A stretch of 64,000 nucleotides of DNA from Malus domestica (GCF_042453785.1 NC_091661.1:27891501-27955500); one strand, 5' to 3'. Numbered from the stretch's first letter, positions 1 through 11,434 are shown. Notes: a model not told the origin generated them from the sequence alone. Made by a program: numbers and translations.

Positions 1-64
1 AAGGAAAAGACAGTTTACATTGCTGAGTTATATACAAATGCAATATCTCATGGTAACACATTAA

Positions 65-365
65 GGGCTCATTTGGAGAGTAGGATTGGAATGGAATGGA
101 TAACTTTCTAATCTCAAGGCATGTTTTGAGGGGAGACATGAAAAAATTATGATCAACAACAGGGTAGAAGATTTTACTCACTAAGGAAACATATCTATTC
201 CAATCCTCTCCAAAATGGTAGGATTAGAAGGAATGAGTTTTCTTCATGTCTAATCCGCTTCTCAGTAATCCCCTCTAAATGAAATATCATTCACTTCTAC
301 CATCAATTTGCCTTGAAATTGGAGAGTTATTCATTCCAATCCAATCCTACTTATCAAACGAGGCC
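65..365. mobile_element. Tourist/Harbinger-like MITE in a COG7 intron
   Basis: This 301-bp element has imperfect terminal inverted repeats. The left end reads GGGCTCATTTGG and the right end, reverse complemented, reads GGCCTCGTTTGA. Both continue into similar GTAGGATTGGAATGGA-like arms. It is flanked by TAA at 62-64 and 366-368, as expected for PIF/Harbinger MITEs. It has no coding capacity. It lies downstream of COG7 exon 4 on the minus strand, so it probably sits in the next intron. Family assignment rests on the ends and the 3-bp duplication only. Confidence 0.75.
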
Positions 366-419
366 TAAGAACAAGGATAAAATAGAAAAATGTCTGGGAA
401 TCAAAGAGTGAGAATGTAC

Positions 420-1670
420 CACTTCCATTCTTGTTCAAGATAAAGTAGCAATTCATCATAGAAATTTGGGAGCCAAGTGGAGAATAGAATTGTGGGAGCA
501 GCTGACTGAGACTCATTAGTAGCGGATGGTCTTTCAAATTGAGACTTCTCAGTTGCAAGCTTATTAGGCGGTGGTTGTTTTGCGTCAAAATCTTCCCATA
601 GCTGCTTTATGGGCTTTAGGTGAACTTTTGTATAATGCAACTCCATGGACTTGAACCTCCCAATTCGAATGAGAATCCCACGCAAATCTTGAGCAATTTC
701 AACCTGTAAAGACGTATAAATCGTCATTTTTCATCTAGAGTCTAGCCACAAAAAAGGCTGTTGGACTATAATAGAAAGGAAGCAATTCAATAAGAAAAAT
801 GTTAGGGATTGTGACCTTGCGATTGGATATTGCGTCGGTAAGACGTGGTTGCACCATTGAATCAAGCCTATCCTCTAAGACCTCAAGTTGCTTCCTCACA
901 TTTGCAAATTCCGCAACCTAAAATCACGGGGTTGATCATCGATATGCCTTCATTATGACCAAATACATACAAAAAATGCACTATGGTACTGAATCAACTA
1001 CAAAAATGCAAATCTTTAAAAACATAATATGCAGCTTCCATTACCTCCCCAACAGCAGACAAGCAATGCCTCATGTTGGCTAAAGTTTCGGCCACGCGAG
1101 GAAGATCACCACTTGCAAAAACATCCTCGACTGTCGCACTCAGTTGAGTTAACCCAGCAGCATCTTGCAATGTCTCGTATGCAGCTTCCATCCTCTGCTT
1201 CACAATATCGACTTTCGCAAGCGCCGCTATAGATTCAGCTGAAGATCCCTCTGCCTGCACAAGGCATATTATTGATTGATTGTTCAATTCCCAAATAATC
1301 CCAAATCCCAATTCAATTATCCCACATTTTCTCAGCAACCAAACAAGAGTATAACAGACAGAGGAGGCTGGTAACGGTAACCTACCTTCTTGAGCTTGTC
1401 GAGAATGGAGGACACGGCGGAGCGGAGCGATACGGCATCATCGCGGAGGCGGACAACGTCACGTGTGGCACGTGGAACGCGGAGGAGGGCGGAGGCGCTC
1501 TGCTCCTCGAGCGAAGCTGCGATCTCCTCCGAGACCATCTGGAGCTTCATCTCGAGATCCACCATGTGCTTGTCTACCGAGTCCTGCGGGTGCCGGGCCT
1601 GGCACGCCGAGTTAACCCACTTCTTCGGGTCGAAGTTCGGGTCCGAGAACGGACCCAGATCCAGCATCAT
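420..1670 (-). CDS. COG7: COG7, conserved oligomeric Golgi complex subunit 7 (N-terminal part)
   Basis: COG7 is a subunit of the COG tether, which returns vesicles within the Golgi and keeps glycosylation enzymes in place. Four minus-strand exons can be read: 1670-1386, 1254-1045, 917-816 and 703-420. Each has GT-AG borders and together they give about 294 residues. The start MMLDLGPFSDPNFDPKKWVN, followed by CQARHPQDS, LRVPRATRDV and QRMEAAYETLQDAAGLTQLS, is what I recall of plant COG7. The product is helical and fits the N-terminal coiled-coil leg of a CATCHR subunit. Phases agree: exons 1-3 end in phase 0 and exon 4 ends two bases into a codon. The full protein should be over 800 residues, so the rest lies left of the window or beyond the intron that holds the MITE. 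I see no stop or frameshift in the four exons. Confidence 0.93.
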
Positions 1671-2641
1671 TGCTTCCCGCGCTCACTGACTCGGTTCGAA
1701 ATCGGACGGATCGACTCGCTTTTTCGACTCGGTACCGAATTGCCAACTGCCGAGTCTCAAGCTTTTTTCTTTTTTTTGGGAAAAAGCTTCAAGCTTTGGG
1801 AGTTACTTCTCTACTGCTCTGAATCATCCGAATTCCGATCCCGAGGATATGAAGAAGAAAGAAGAAGGGCCAATTGGCAAAAACATTCCAATACGACACC
1901 AGAGTTTGGGGTCGGTTTGTGAATAAGGATAAATATGTAATGACGATTTGCCCTTATGTAAAAGTGCGGGCCTATTTGACGTTGTTGTTCAATCTTGTCC
2001 GTTACTTTCGTTGTTTTATTTTTGTGATTTAATCGTTTTATGATTAGTTTGAGAAGTGTTTTAAAATAACTGCAAGCGTTTTTAAGAAAAAATATATTTT
2101 TGAAACCAATCATTAGTAAAATTATAAGTTAATTCTAGAAAAACGTTTGAAATATTTCTTATAGAAAGCACATAACTAATTTTTTTTTTTTGAAATCCAA
2201 AAATATTTTCTTTAAAAACAATTTCAACGGCCCTTAATCACGTAACGGTGGAATCTTCATTCATACAAATTTTTAATCATGTTAACATATGGCTTACAAC
2301 TATTGTGAAGTAATAGTAAATGGAACTTTAACAAAAAGTTCTCAGTACTGTTCACTTTAATGAAAAACCACACTTTTACACTAAAAATTCAATTCTGATA
2401 GTATTCACTTTATCCTTTATTTTATCATTATCGTTAAAATTCAAATTTTCGAACACATTTTATTAGTTTTCCGATAGTAAGAGCACAGGTAAAATCCAAA
2501 TTGGCTTGTTTGCTTGCTCTCCACACTTTTGCCCCCCTATATAAATACGTCCCTCCAATTTAGGTGCGAGATTTGCTCTCGAAATTAAATCTGGTTTTGT
2601 TTTCGTGCTCTTCAAGCTATTTTTATATCTTCGGAGTTCCA
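1671..2641. promoter_or_regulatory. Divergent promoter region between COG7 and the small HSP gene
   Basis: The two genes are transcribed away from each other from this 970-bp AT-rich stretch. TATATAAATA at 2538-2547 lies about 95 bp before the HSP start codon and is a good TATA box. A single heat-shock-element dyad, GAAtcTTC at 2251-2258, lies further upstream. One such dyad is weak evidence, because functional plant HSEs usually have three or more nGAAn units. I recognise no other gene here. Confidence 0.5.
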
Positions 2642-3073
2642 ATGGCGTCCTCGCTTGCCCTCAGGCGACTTTTCCCCAACTTCAAGTTCCTCGCCACGGA
2701 TATCTCCCTCAGTCGCCCAAATTCAATCGCTGTAGCCACCCGCTCGGGCTTTGCTGCCTCCCGGAGGTACTTCTCTAACCCCGGCGGAGTTGATGGAGAC
2801 GAGGATTGGTACGTGCGCGAGACGGATGAGGGTTATTACGTGCGAATGGAGATGGAGGGGCTTGATAAAGAGGACGTGAAGGTGTCGGTGAACGTGGAGG
2901 AGAACACTCTCAGCATCAAAGGCGAGGGCGGGTTCTGCAGCTTCCATCACCTGCCGGAGTTATGCAAGACCGACGGCGTGAAGGCGGAGATGAAGAACGG
3001 CGTGCTCAAGGTGGTTGTTCCGAAGGTCCGCGAACAGGACAGGGCTGAGTTGATTCATGTCAAGGTTGAGTAG
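2642..3073 (+). CDS. Compact organelle-type small heat shock protein (alpha-crystallin domain)
   Basis: The single exon encodes 143 residues. Small HSPs are ATP-independent holdases that bind unfolding proteins. Residues 1-47 look like a mitochondrial (or plastid) presequence: rich in Arg and Ser, with paired RR at 8-9 and 41-42 and RRYFSN near the likely cleavage site. Residues 55-125 form an alpha-crystallin domain (DWYVRETDEGYYVRMEMEGL, then KEDVKVSV), and AEMKNGVLKVVVPK is the hallmark near its end. The Met at 2642 was chosen over an upstream in-frame non-ATG extension because the presequence begins there. Mitochondrial sHSPs are usually about 200-215 residues. This one is short because the segment before the alpha-crystallin domain and the loop after GEG are reduced, and the usual RIDLPE-like stretch is replaced by FHHLPELCKT. 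It could be a degenerating paralogue, but the frame is intact and a TATA box is present. Confidence 0.82.
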   Translation: MASSLALRRLFPNFKFLATDISLSRPNSIAVATRSGFAASRRYFSNPGGVDGDEDWYVRETDEGYYVRMEMEGLDKEDVKVSVNVEENTLSIKGEGGFCSFHHLPELCKTDGVKAEMKNGVLKVVVPKVREQDRAELIHVKVE

Positions 3074-3397
3074 TTTTGTAGAAACATATATACTAATTGG
3101 CAAATTGATTGCTTGCTCTTTTTAAATACATACACGTACTTATTGGTTTCTTTGATGTTTGAGATTGGACGAACGCTCATGTTTTGAGATTAAGGTCAGG
3201 AATTAATTACGATTTGGATTGGCTTATAATCAGGTAGCGATAACGAAACTAAACAAGATCAAGTTGCTGTCTTAGACAACAGTTAGGCGGTGATTTCGCT
3301 GAGTTGCAGCGTAATTAGCAGTCAGATGATAATCTTGACGTGCAACATTAACAAAATAGTGATTAATTAAGTATGAGTTGATGTCGATTGTGGAGGC
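3074..3397. other. Gene-free stretch after the HSP gene
   Basis: This holds the 3' untranslated region and spacer of the HSP gene. No ORF or repeat stands out. Confidence 0.4.
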
Positions 3398-3518
3398 GCC
3401 GGTGGAGATAAGAATCATAGGCAAAGGCAACCTCAAGCTTCTGGTCGGATGTTATTTCTTTCACATGACCAACTCCAGCAGCTGCTGCATGAACAAGGAC
3501 CGTGTGCCCGGGTTCAAC
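3398..3518 (-). pseudogene. Relic exon of a zinc-type quinone oxidoreductase
   Basis: Read on the minus strand, a splice-acceptor-like TATACAG is followed by codons for VEPGHTVLVHAAAAGVGHV. That is the nucleotide-binding turn (HAAAGGVG type) of medium-chain NADPH:quinone oxidoreductases. It joins directly to KEITSDQKLEVAFAYDS, which in intact family members lies some 50 residues further on, so an internal piece is missing. No flanking exons were found. This is a short dead fragment, probably left by an old duplication. Confidence 0.62.
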
Positions 3519-4049
3519 CTGTATATCAACACTAAAGTTAAGACAAAAAGTTTGAAATTCTTAAAAATTTGTAACATTAGAAATAGGAAATATGAGAGAC
3601 CTGACAATCGTGTTGTGTTTGCCATATTCGTGTCGTTTTCGGAAGATACCAATATCTTAACGGATCATGACGTGTGACGTATCAAACCCGCTAAAATGAA
3701 CTGATAATATGACTCGACCCAAACTCAACCGTTGCTCAATGTCAAGGATGCAATTGTAACGAAGCCATGTATATCCCTCAAAATAAAATATACATGGGTT
3801 CTTAAAATTAAACAGAAAAAGCAACGAAAAGGCCGGCTGGCAACCGACGGATTACATGAAGCAGATGGACCAAAATCAGAACAACAAAACGAGAACAACC
3901 GAGGTCCAATTTAATCCTTGGAATCCTATTTCCTTTGGAAGTATAATATTTTTGTGTATGAATAGGGCATGTAGGAGGCAGATCTCTCTTCCTGTCAAAT
4001 AAAACCCCAACAGCAACTCCTGCCCTACCCAATCATGCCAAGGGAATCT

Positions 4050-4855
4050 ATGGATCCAGGTCGGTTTTCTTATTAAAACTATTGATTTGATTACATAATT
4101 TTTTTTGTTTAGTTTGTGTTCAGTTAGTACTTTTTAATTTTATATATTTTGTGATTAGGAGATAAAACACTGTTTATTTGTATATTTGTTTAGTTAGTGA
4201 AGTTGTGTACGCTGATCAAAGAATATAGGAACGTCGGTCTAATTCTTCATCATCAGCTCAGCTGACTAGTGTTTTTTATCTTTTGGTTCATGTCAGATTG
4301 GGCTGCGTTGTCTAGAGAGCTTTTAAATTTAGTTGTAGAGAGACTGGAGACGCCAAAAGAATTTAGCTTGGTTTGCGAGTCCTGGCGTTCGGCTGCAAAG
4401 GATATACAGACCCATCGTGCAGACACGACAACCCCAATGATCTTGATTTCTTCTCATACAGACAAAGATAAGTGGCATTTATACAATCCCTTGGATGACA
4501 AGGTTCGTAAAACCGAATGCAATTTGGGAAGACGTCAACGAATTTGTGGGTCTTCAAAAGGATGGTCAATGCGCTGTCAATGGACATCGAACTGTATCAC
4601 TAATAAATCCTTTCCTTACCACTGAAAAGTCAATAGTTCGCCTTCCTCCATTGAACCCTCCAAAGTTGGGTCAGTTCAACATGAAAGTTATTATGTCTAC
4701 CAGGCTACAATCTCAGCGGATCCAATATTAGATGCCGACAAGTTGACTGCATTGTTATGGTCATGTGTGAGATGTACAGTGCTTTTATTCGACTGAACAA
4801 AGACAGTACGTGGAGTTATGCCCATGAAACGGTTGACATACAACGGTGGTGATTG
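4050..4855 (+). pseudogene. Broken tandem copy of the F-box/DUF295 gene
   Basis: This copy has the same structure as the intact gene at 5787-7253. A 10-nt first exon ATGGATCCAG (4050-4059) is followed by an intron ending TGTCAG at 4296, then an exon starting ATTGGGCTGC. The F-box start (DWAALSRELLNLVVER, KEFSLVCESWRSAAKD) and the following LYNPLDDKV region read well. After GSSKGW the frame shifts, and the matching downstream sequence (VSLINPF, RLPPLNPPKLG, then the Q-AT-ISADPIL region) continues in other frames. Homology stops near 4855, so about half the gene is also missing. Upstream flanks of the two copies match as well, which points to a tandem duplication rather than a retrocopy. Confidence 0.8.
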
Positions 4856-5560
4856 CTTCAAGATGTTGTATTTGGGCTGTCATTTGGTTGTGTATTTGTT
4901 TGGAATGTTTGATTTTTTGAGCAAGAAAAGCACCTTAATTTTGAGTCCGCAGTTGTTTTGTTGACGCTCCATAGATGTAAAGAATTTTTGTTTTTCATTA
5001 CAAAATTTGAATGTGCAGAAGAAGAAACACCGCCAACTTGAATTTAGTATCTTACGACTATATGATTTCATAACTTTATTAAACTTATTTTTGAGATTAA
5101 CTTTTTCATATTGAAATAGGATCCTCTCTTGATCCGTTCCATTCGGATTCTCCAAGTCCTCAATTCTGGAGCTTTAGAATATTAAAAATAAAAAAAATCT
5201 TGGATCACGAATTTTGTAGAGAGAAATAGATAGATGGAGATGGAGAACAAAAGACTAAGGAGGTAGAGAGGAAAGAAGATGAACATGAGAAGTTGAAGGA
5301 AATTTTTTTATTATTGATCTCAGGCCGTTCGATTTTCATATGAACGTGCAAGATTGAATGCTTTCTGAATAATTGAGATTCTCTCCTAATCTTTTCTATG
5401 CAGACTCTCGGTATTGATTAAGACTGGCTGTTGATACAAGATCGTGCGGCTAGAATTGAATTTTAATTTTTTATCAAATTTTCACTTGAAGCGAGCTAAG
5501 TATCACTCTAAATATGCATGCCATTACACAGACGGACTATTTAAAGCAGATGGGCCAAAA
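4856..5560. other. Spacer between the two F-box copies
   Basis: AT-rich sequence. I see no gene. The part after about 5500 begins to match the flank of the first copy (around 3840-3960), so the repeat unit starts there. Confidence 0.4.
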
Positions 5561-5786
5561 TCACAAAAAAACAAAACGAGAACAACAGAGGCCCAATGTT
5601 ATCCTCGGAATCCTATTCCTTTTGGGAGTATATATATATATTTTTTATCAGAAAATAATTTGCATATAAATAGCGGATATATTTTTCGTCCTGTCAAATA
5701 AGACCCTAACTCGGTGAGAGAAGATTTTGTTGTTGTTGTCGTCATTAAAATTTAAAATAATAAAATTATTTTGTGTGCTAGAATCT

Positions 5787-7253
5787 ATGGATCGAGGTAT
5801 GTTTTCTTATTGAAACTGTTGATTTGATTACATATTTTTTTTTTTTTTATGTATTTCATTAAGTGTTTAAAATATTTGTATCAATGAAAATATCGATATA
5901 CAAATTTGTGAAAACATCGATAGATATATCGCTATCAATTGCCTTATATGATAATTATGAAAATTTAAAATAAAACTTTGGAATGTCAAACACTGATTTA
6001 GACGAACCATAAGAGTTTTTCTTCCATGTTTAACCGAGATGTTGGAAATTTCAAACACTGGTTGCATTAGCGTTTTTCGATTTTTCTTTTTGATATTGGT
6101 CTAATTCTTCATCATCAGCTGACTTGTGTTTTTAATCTTTTGGTTCGAGTCAGATTGGTCTGCTTTGCCCAGAGAGCTTTTAAATTTAGTTGTAGAGAGA
6201 ACGGAGTCGCCAAAAGAATTTAGCTTTGTTTGCAAGTCCTGGCGTTCGGTTGCGAAGGATACACAGAGCTATTGCGCCATGACGACAAACCCATTGCTCA
6301 TGATACCTTCTCAATCATATTACAAGTGGAGTTTATACAATCCGGTGGATGACAAGGTTCTTAAAACCCAATTAAATTTGGCAAGACAACGATTTTGCGG
6401 GTCTTCAAAAGGCTGGTTAATCGTTGCGGATAAGAATCGTCTTGTATCGCTAATAAATCCGTTCTTTAGTAACGATGAAAAGAAAATAATTCGCCTTCCT
6501 CCACTGAGCCTGCCAAGTTTGATTCGGCTTCGACGTGAAAACTATGTTGTGTACAAGGCTACAATTTCAGCAGATCCAATACTAAATGCCGATAACTGCA
6601 TTGTTACAGTGGTGTATGAGGACATCTGCCAATTGGCTTTTCTTCGACTCAACAAAGACAGTCAGTGGACTTATATCCTTGAAAAGGTTGACAGAGGATG
6701 GTGGCGCACGGTTGAAGAAGTTGTTCAATTTGAAGACAGATTCTATGCTGTGGATTTGTATGGTAAAGTCTTTTCTTTCGACGTTACTACTCCGTCTGTC
6801 GCACCGGTGAAAGTGGTCGGACGCGAATTTGACGGGGAGAACTGTTATGTCACGAGATACCTTGTGGTTTGTAATGAGAAAACAATACTGATGGTTCAAA
6901 GGTGCATGGTTGGTCTTGACGGTCACGAGACAAAAAGAATCAGTGTCTTTGAACTAAATATCAGCAAGGGTGAGTGGACGGAGAAGAACAGTTTAGGTGA
7001 CGTTGCTTTGTTTGTGGGTGATAATTCTTCAATATATGTTTGTGCTTCAAAGTCGGGATGTCGAGCAAATTGCATATACTTCATTCATGATAATATTGAA
7101 GGAGGGTTTGGACCGCGCGGAGCTTATGATTATGGTGTCTACAATGTCGAGGAAAAGAGGTTTTTAGAAAATCCTTTCCATAGAGATGCTGGGATTCTGA
7201 TGAGCAAGACCGTTGTATCTCCGATATGGATTGCACCAACTTATAATTTGTAG
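5787..7253 (+). CDS. F-box protein with DUF295 domain, SKIP23-like
   Basis: The predicted protein has 369 residues. F-box proteins are substrate adaptors of SCF ubiquitin ligases; targets of this plant family are mostly unknown. The start codon lies on a 10-nt exon ATGGATCGAG (5787-5796). The intron begins GTATGT and ends GAGTCAG at 6153. Exon 2 (6154-7253) completes the Asp codon to give MDRDWSALPRELL. Without this splice the only upstream start lies in frame in what would be intron and adds an odd hydrophobic leader (MFLIFWFES). Residues 4-45 form the F-box (LPRELLNLVVER, KEFSFVCKSWRSVAKD). The middle resembles the beta-propeller-like part of this family, and DUF295 lies near the C-terminus (YDYGVYNVEEKRF). 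A frameshifted sister copy lies about 1.7 kb upstream. The tandem arrangement suits a fast birth-and-death family. Confidence 0.85.
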
Positions 7254-7795
7254 AACAATATTTTTTGTTCTTCTTGGTTTTCTTGGATATATTTGATGTA
7301 TGGATTTGGAACATTATGGTTTTAATTTGTAACTGCACTATTGAATTGCTGTTTTTGTGTTTTGCAACTCTGTTGGTGGGTTCTTTCGCATGGTCCTGCA
7401 AGCCTATGAATAGTACTATTATTTAGATGTGTCATATGAACCACCTTACGTAGACGTACTATGAATAGTCCAGATATCTGAATTCGTCAGCTCGGACAAT
7501 CCCAAACACAGAACCACTATAGTTTGTGATTGCTAACCTAGCGGATTATCAATTAATGCGACAGTAACAAAGGACTAGTGACTAGCATAGTTGGGCCCCA
7601 AATTAGTCCAATCCGAAACACTTCTGAAACGTCAAAACAAGAAAATGAAACTTCCGAGTGCCACATTCCTCCAAAGTCGTATCAATTGTCCCGTGGAGAC
7701 AGACGAACGTTCCAGTATGGGCTAAGCGCGACGTGTCACGTGTCGCCAAAGAAGTGCATTGTTTTAGTGGCTTAAAACGCCACCCCTTAACGGAA
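7254..7795. other. Gene-free stretch downstream of the F-box gene
   Basis: 3' untranslated region followed by spacer. No feature recognised. Confidence 0.35.
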
Positions 7796-7990
7796 CCGGA
7801 TCACCTCTATATCCATATATACTGAGTCTGCTGAGCAGGCGATTTGGATTGTTGAAATTTGATTCAACGGCTACAATTATTATAACTTTTAGAGAGCCTC
7901 ATGTTTGTAGTTGTTAGATCAAATTTCAACTTCCTAGATCGCCTGCTTAGCAGGCTCAGTTTTATTGGATCTGGAGAGGATCTGGCTCCC
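7796..7990. mobile_element. Fold-back MITE-like element
   Basis: Long inverted arms: the left arm contains ACTGAGTCTGCTGAGCAGGC (7821-7840) and the right arm ends with GCCTGCTTAGCAGGCTCAGT (7941-7960), its near-exact complement. Similarity extends outward to GGATCACCTC on the left and GAGAGGATC on the right. TTAAC occurs on both sides and may be the target duplication. It is non-coding. Superfamily not assigned. Confidence 0.6.
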
Positions 7991-8927
7991 CATTAACCAT
8001 CGACTTCGCCACGTCATCTAAACGTATGTTGGCGACGTGCATGAAATAAATTACCACATTTATGGATATAAAATCCCATAAGATTTGAAATTTAACTTTT
8101 ATGGGATTAAACAACAAACTCTACCATTAGAAAACCTTAAACCAATTAAAAATTGGTGATTAAAATGTGGAAAATAAGTTATGAAAAGAATTGTTTTGAT
8201 TTATTGAATATCATGATAAAAGATAAATGTTCCCATAAGAATGTACCCATGTACAATTATAGTAATTCACAAGAATGTACCTATATACAATTTCAACATT
8301 AAAACCCATATGCGACAACAACAAAAAAACAATGTTCCCATATAAACTCTTAATGTAAAAATTGATTAAAGGATAGAAAAATGGAAGCAAACCATAAGTG
8401 AGAGGTCTTACGTTCGATTCTTGACAAATACGAGTTTGAACCATATTATTGCTAGCCCATTATGAGGCTAAACCCACCATTATCCCTTTAGTGTAGATAA
8501 TATCGTTTATTAAAAAAAATTACTTAAGGGTACATACTATATAAATCTTATAGGAAAAAGTTATACATATATGGGTACAAAATACTTTAGAAGAAAAAGT
8601 TTCATGTACACAATGAAATTAAAATTGCATTCATAGTAATATAATGGTCGTTTGTTATGGTTTTGCAATATGATCGTCTTGGAGAAAAAGTAAGTTCGAA
8701 ATTTTGTTGGCAAAATTTAATTTGAAGATACATATTCAATATAATAATGTTGAATTTGAATATAAACATAAATTTGAGTGAGAGAATTTTGGGATTTTAA
8801 GTTACAAACGTAATAATGTAATAGAAATTATAAATTAAAATTTGTAAAACAAATAAAAAGATGACATAAAAGTATTTTACCAGTAAAATGTTGAGTTGAG
8901 ATGTACAAAGTCAAGATACTAACTGAA
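7991..8927. other. AT-rich spacer without a gene
   Basis: Only short chance ORFs and simple AT-rich sequence are visible. Confidence 0.35.
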
Positions 8928-9129
8928 GGACCAGAATCCTCTCCTGAGCAGTTCCCTAGGGATCCCGTAATCTTGTCTGTTCATTTTATATCGTGCAGTC
9001 AGTTTTCGTTAGGTACTATTCATATTTGAATTTTAAAATTTAAAATTTAAATAATTTCTAACCGCACGATATACGATGAACGAACATGATTGCGGGATCC
9101 CTAAGATCCCTAGGGAACTACTCTGGTTC
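8928..9129. mobile_element. Mutator-like MITE with 9-bp target duplication
   Basis: The 202-bp element has ends GGACCAGAATCC and, reverse complemented, GAACCAGAGTAG. The inner arms match as well (TTCCCTAGGGATCCCG against CGGGATCCC.AGGGAA). CTAACTGAA flanks it exactly on both sides (8919-8927 and 9130-9138). A perfect 9-bp duplication is typical of Mutator-type insertion. Confidence 0.75.
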
Positions 9130-9138
9130 CTAACTGAA

Positions 9139-9830
9139 AACCAATAAGGTTTTAATGATCGGGAACTGAATCCTAATTTTTTTCAAAATTTTATTCATCG
9201 AAATGTATGAAAGAGAGTGACTTTCATTTAATACATTTGGATGTTTGAGATATATCCGATGATAAAATTTATAGAATAAAATGAAGTTGCAACTATCAGT
9301 CATAAGTTACGTGTCATATGGTCTTCATAGGCCCGGAATTTCGGGAGAGTATAAACGCAGCACGTCAGGTATAATATTCCATCTGGATATGCGAATATCC
9401 TTTTCATGATCCGCATTTCGCCGCATGCTGCAGCTCTATCCGTGTTGTCGTAGGACAGTGGGCTGACGATTGCAGCACTTACTGAGTTGTTGGAATTACG
9501 TTTTTGCCACCCCTGTTTGGGGTGGTGACTTTTGATCAATTTAACGAAATTGCCCTTAGTTGATGAATGTCCGCTTTAGATGGGTTCATATTTTCTTTGT
9601 TTTAACTTTTAGGCAATGATTGGTTGCGTTCTAGACGACGTGAAAAACAGGTTCATATTTTCTTGGCTTTTTTAGTCAAAATGATCATTGAAATTTGTAT
9701 AATTCCTTATTTTTGTTCTTAAGATTTCAAATCAATAAAAGTAATCATTGAGTTTGTCCATTATCAATCATTTTGATCATTCTATGAAACATATCCATTA
9801 AATAAGGGTAAAATGACAAAAATACTCTCA
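9139..9830. other. Spacer without a supported gene
   Basis: A 79-codon minus-strand ORF at 9300-9539 has no recognisable domain and is probably chance. Confidence 0.3.
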
Positions 9831-10686
9831 ATTTTGTCAAACCATTTAGCCCATTGTTCATTAAATTGAGGGTATTTTTGTTATTTTAGTCCTTATTTAA
9901 TATAATTTTTCATAGAAATACCAAAATGATTGATGGTAGACAAACTCATGGACAATTTCTATTGATTTCAAATCTCAAGGACCAAAGTGATGAGTTGTGC
10001 AAATCTCAAAGATCATTTTGACTAAAAAATCCATTTTCTTTTATTCCCTTATGTGGGTTGTGAAGGTTCTAAAAGACGCTAGGCGCTAGTTGGGCGGCGG
10101 GCTGGGGCCTAGCGCATAGGCGGACTAGATGAATTTAAGTAAATCTATTGTATTTCGTGTAAATAAGTGTCTGTTTAAACTTAAAATATATATAATTTCA
10201 TCATAAACTATAAAATAGAATGACATACATATTATGAAGTATTCGAACATAATGAAAACATGGGGAGCAAACATATAATGTGTGTTTATTTAAGTGCTCA
10301 ATAAGTCTCTTACAATTTATCGGAAACAATAAAATGCAAAAGGAAAGTTATCTATTTTCTATCTAAGTGAGTTGTAACCTAGGCAGGTGTTTAGGCGGGT
10401 TTGGGCGAGCTAGGTGGTCTATGCGGTTTAGGTGGGCGCCTCAGCACACTCAGTAAGTCTAGGAGCCATTTCTTAATTTTCAAATGCCTAAGCATTAATC
10501 GGGTGATGGCTAGCCGCCTAGAGCCTAGGCGGAGATTTTTAGAACAGCTTGTAAGATCACATTGTTCTATATCTTCTTCAAAAGTTAATTGATTTTTTAG
10601 GGTTAGAAAAAAAGGCTGAGTAACGTTCTAAAAGTTGATATGGAGTTGCTTAAATTTTTTTAAAGTTTGGGCGTTAATTGTGTTTG
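9831..10686. repeat. Duplicated block A (second copy at 11536-12394)
   Basis: About 856 bp that aligns almost end to end with 11536-12394, from the motif ATTTTGTCA.ACCATTT to TTTGGGCGTTAATTGTGTTTG. Small differences and the loss of about 10 bases here and there show it is not recent. The block contains a hAT-like element (10065-10546). Confidence 0.8.
10065..10546. mobile_element. hAT-like non-autonomous element, copy A
   Basis: The ends are TGTTCTAAAA-like (GTTCTAAAAGACGCTAGGCG on the left) and TTTTTAGAACA on the right. Subterminal GC-rich arms (GCTAGGCGCTAG, GCCTAGAGCCTAGGCGG) contrast with an AT-rich middle. In copy B the flanks CCTTGTAA and GCTTGTGA suggest an 8-bp duplication. No transposase is encoded. 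Confidence 0.55.
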
Positions 10687-11308
10687 GTAGATAAAACAAT
10701 TCTTTGTCCTTTTCAAAGTTATGGGTTCAAAATAGCAAAAAGCAACTTTACGCATATTTATCAAGAAGCGCTTTTTTATTGGACGTAGATGAATAATATC
10801 AATTAATGAAACTCTATATTGACAATCCTACCCATATCTTTTTTTTTGCTAAAAACACTTGTAGCACTATAATTTACCAAACATTTGTTTTTTTTTTCAC
10901 AGTTGTTTATTCTCATAACACAATGCAAAAGCAATTTAAAAAAAAAAAAACAAGTAACTCTAAACTAGTCCTAGGTGTTTCAGAGGGTGGACACGGTTTC
11001 AATATGTGACTATCGATTGTAAAAAGTAATTTACTTAAGATAAAAGTTCGATTCGTTTGAAAAAATTGCAATGTGGCAATGAAGGTGACGAGGATGAAAA
11101 TGAAATCCAACATTCACTTTGTTTTATTTATGTTCTCATATTGTATGTGTAAGACACAATCTAATTAAGAATTCCCAAGTACGAATAATATTTAAAAAAA
11201 AAAAAAGTTACATTGCAAATTCACTTTATATTGTGAGAAAAGAAAAAGCAACCAATGTTTTTAAGAATTATTGTCAAACTATGATTTGGAATCTCGGATT
11301 GATGTGTG
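10687..11308. other. Spacer between duplicated blocks
   Basis: AT-rich with poly-A and poly-T runs. No gene seen. Confidence 0.3.
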
Positions 11309-11402
11309 TATGCCATTATTGCTTTTATAGTTATTATTATTATTATTATTTAGTATGCCATTATTGCTTTTATAGGTATTATTATTATTATTATTATTTA
11401 GT
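11309..11402. repeat. Two-unit minisatellite with TTA microsatellite
   Basis: The unit TATGCCATTATTGCTTTTAT followed by a run of ATT/TTA triplets occurs twice in tandem. Replication slippage is the likely source. Confidence 0.8.
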
Positions 11403-11434
11403 GGTTATGTGGTATCCGTCTTAGATTCAATATT

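Noticed and set aside
9300..9539. 79-codon minus-strand ORF
   Set aside because: No domain or homologue recognised and no gene context; treated as chance.
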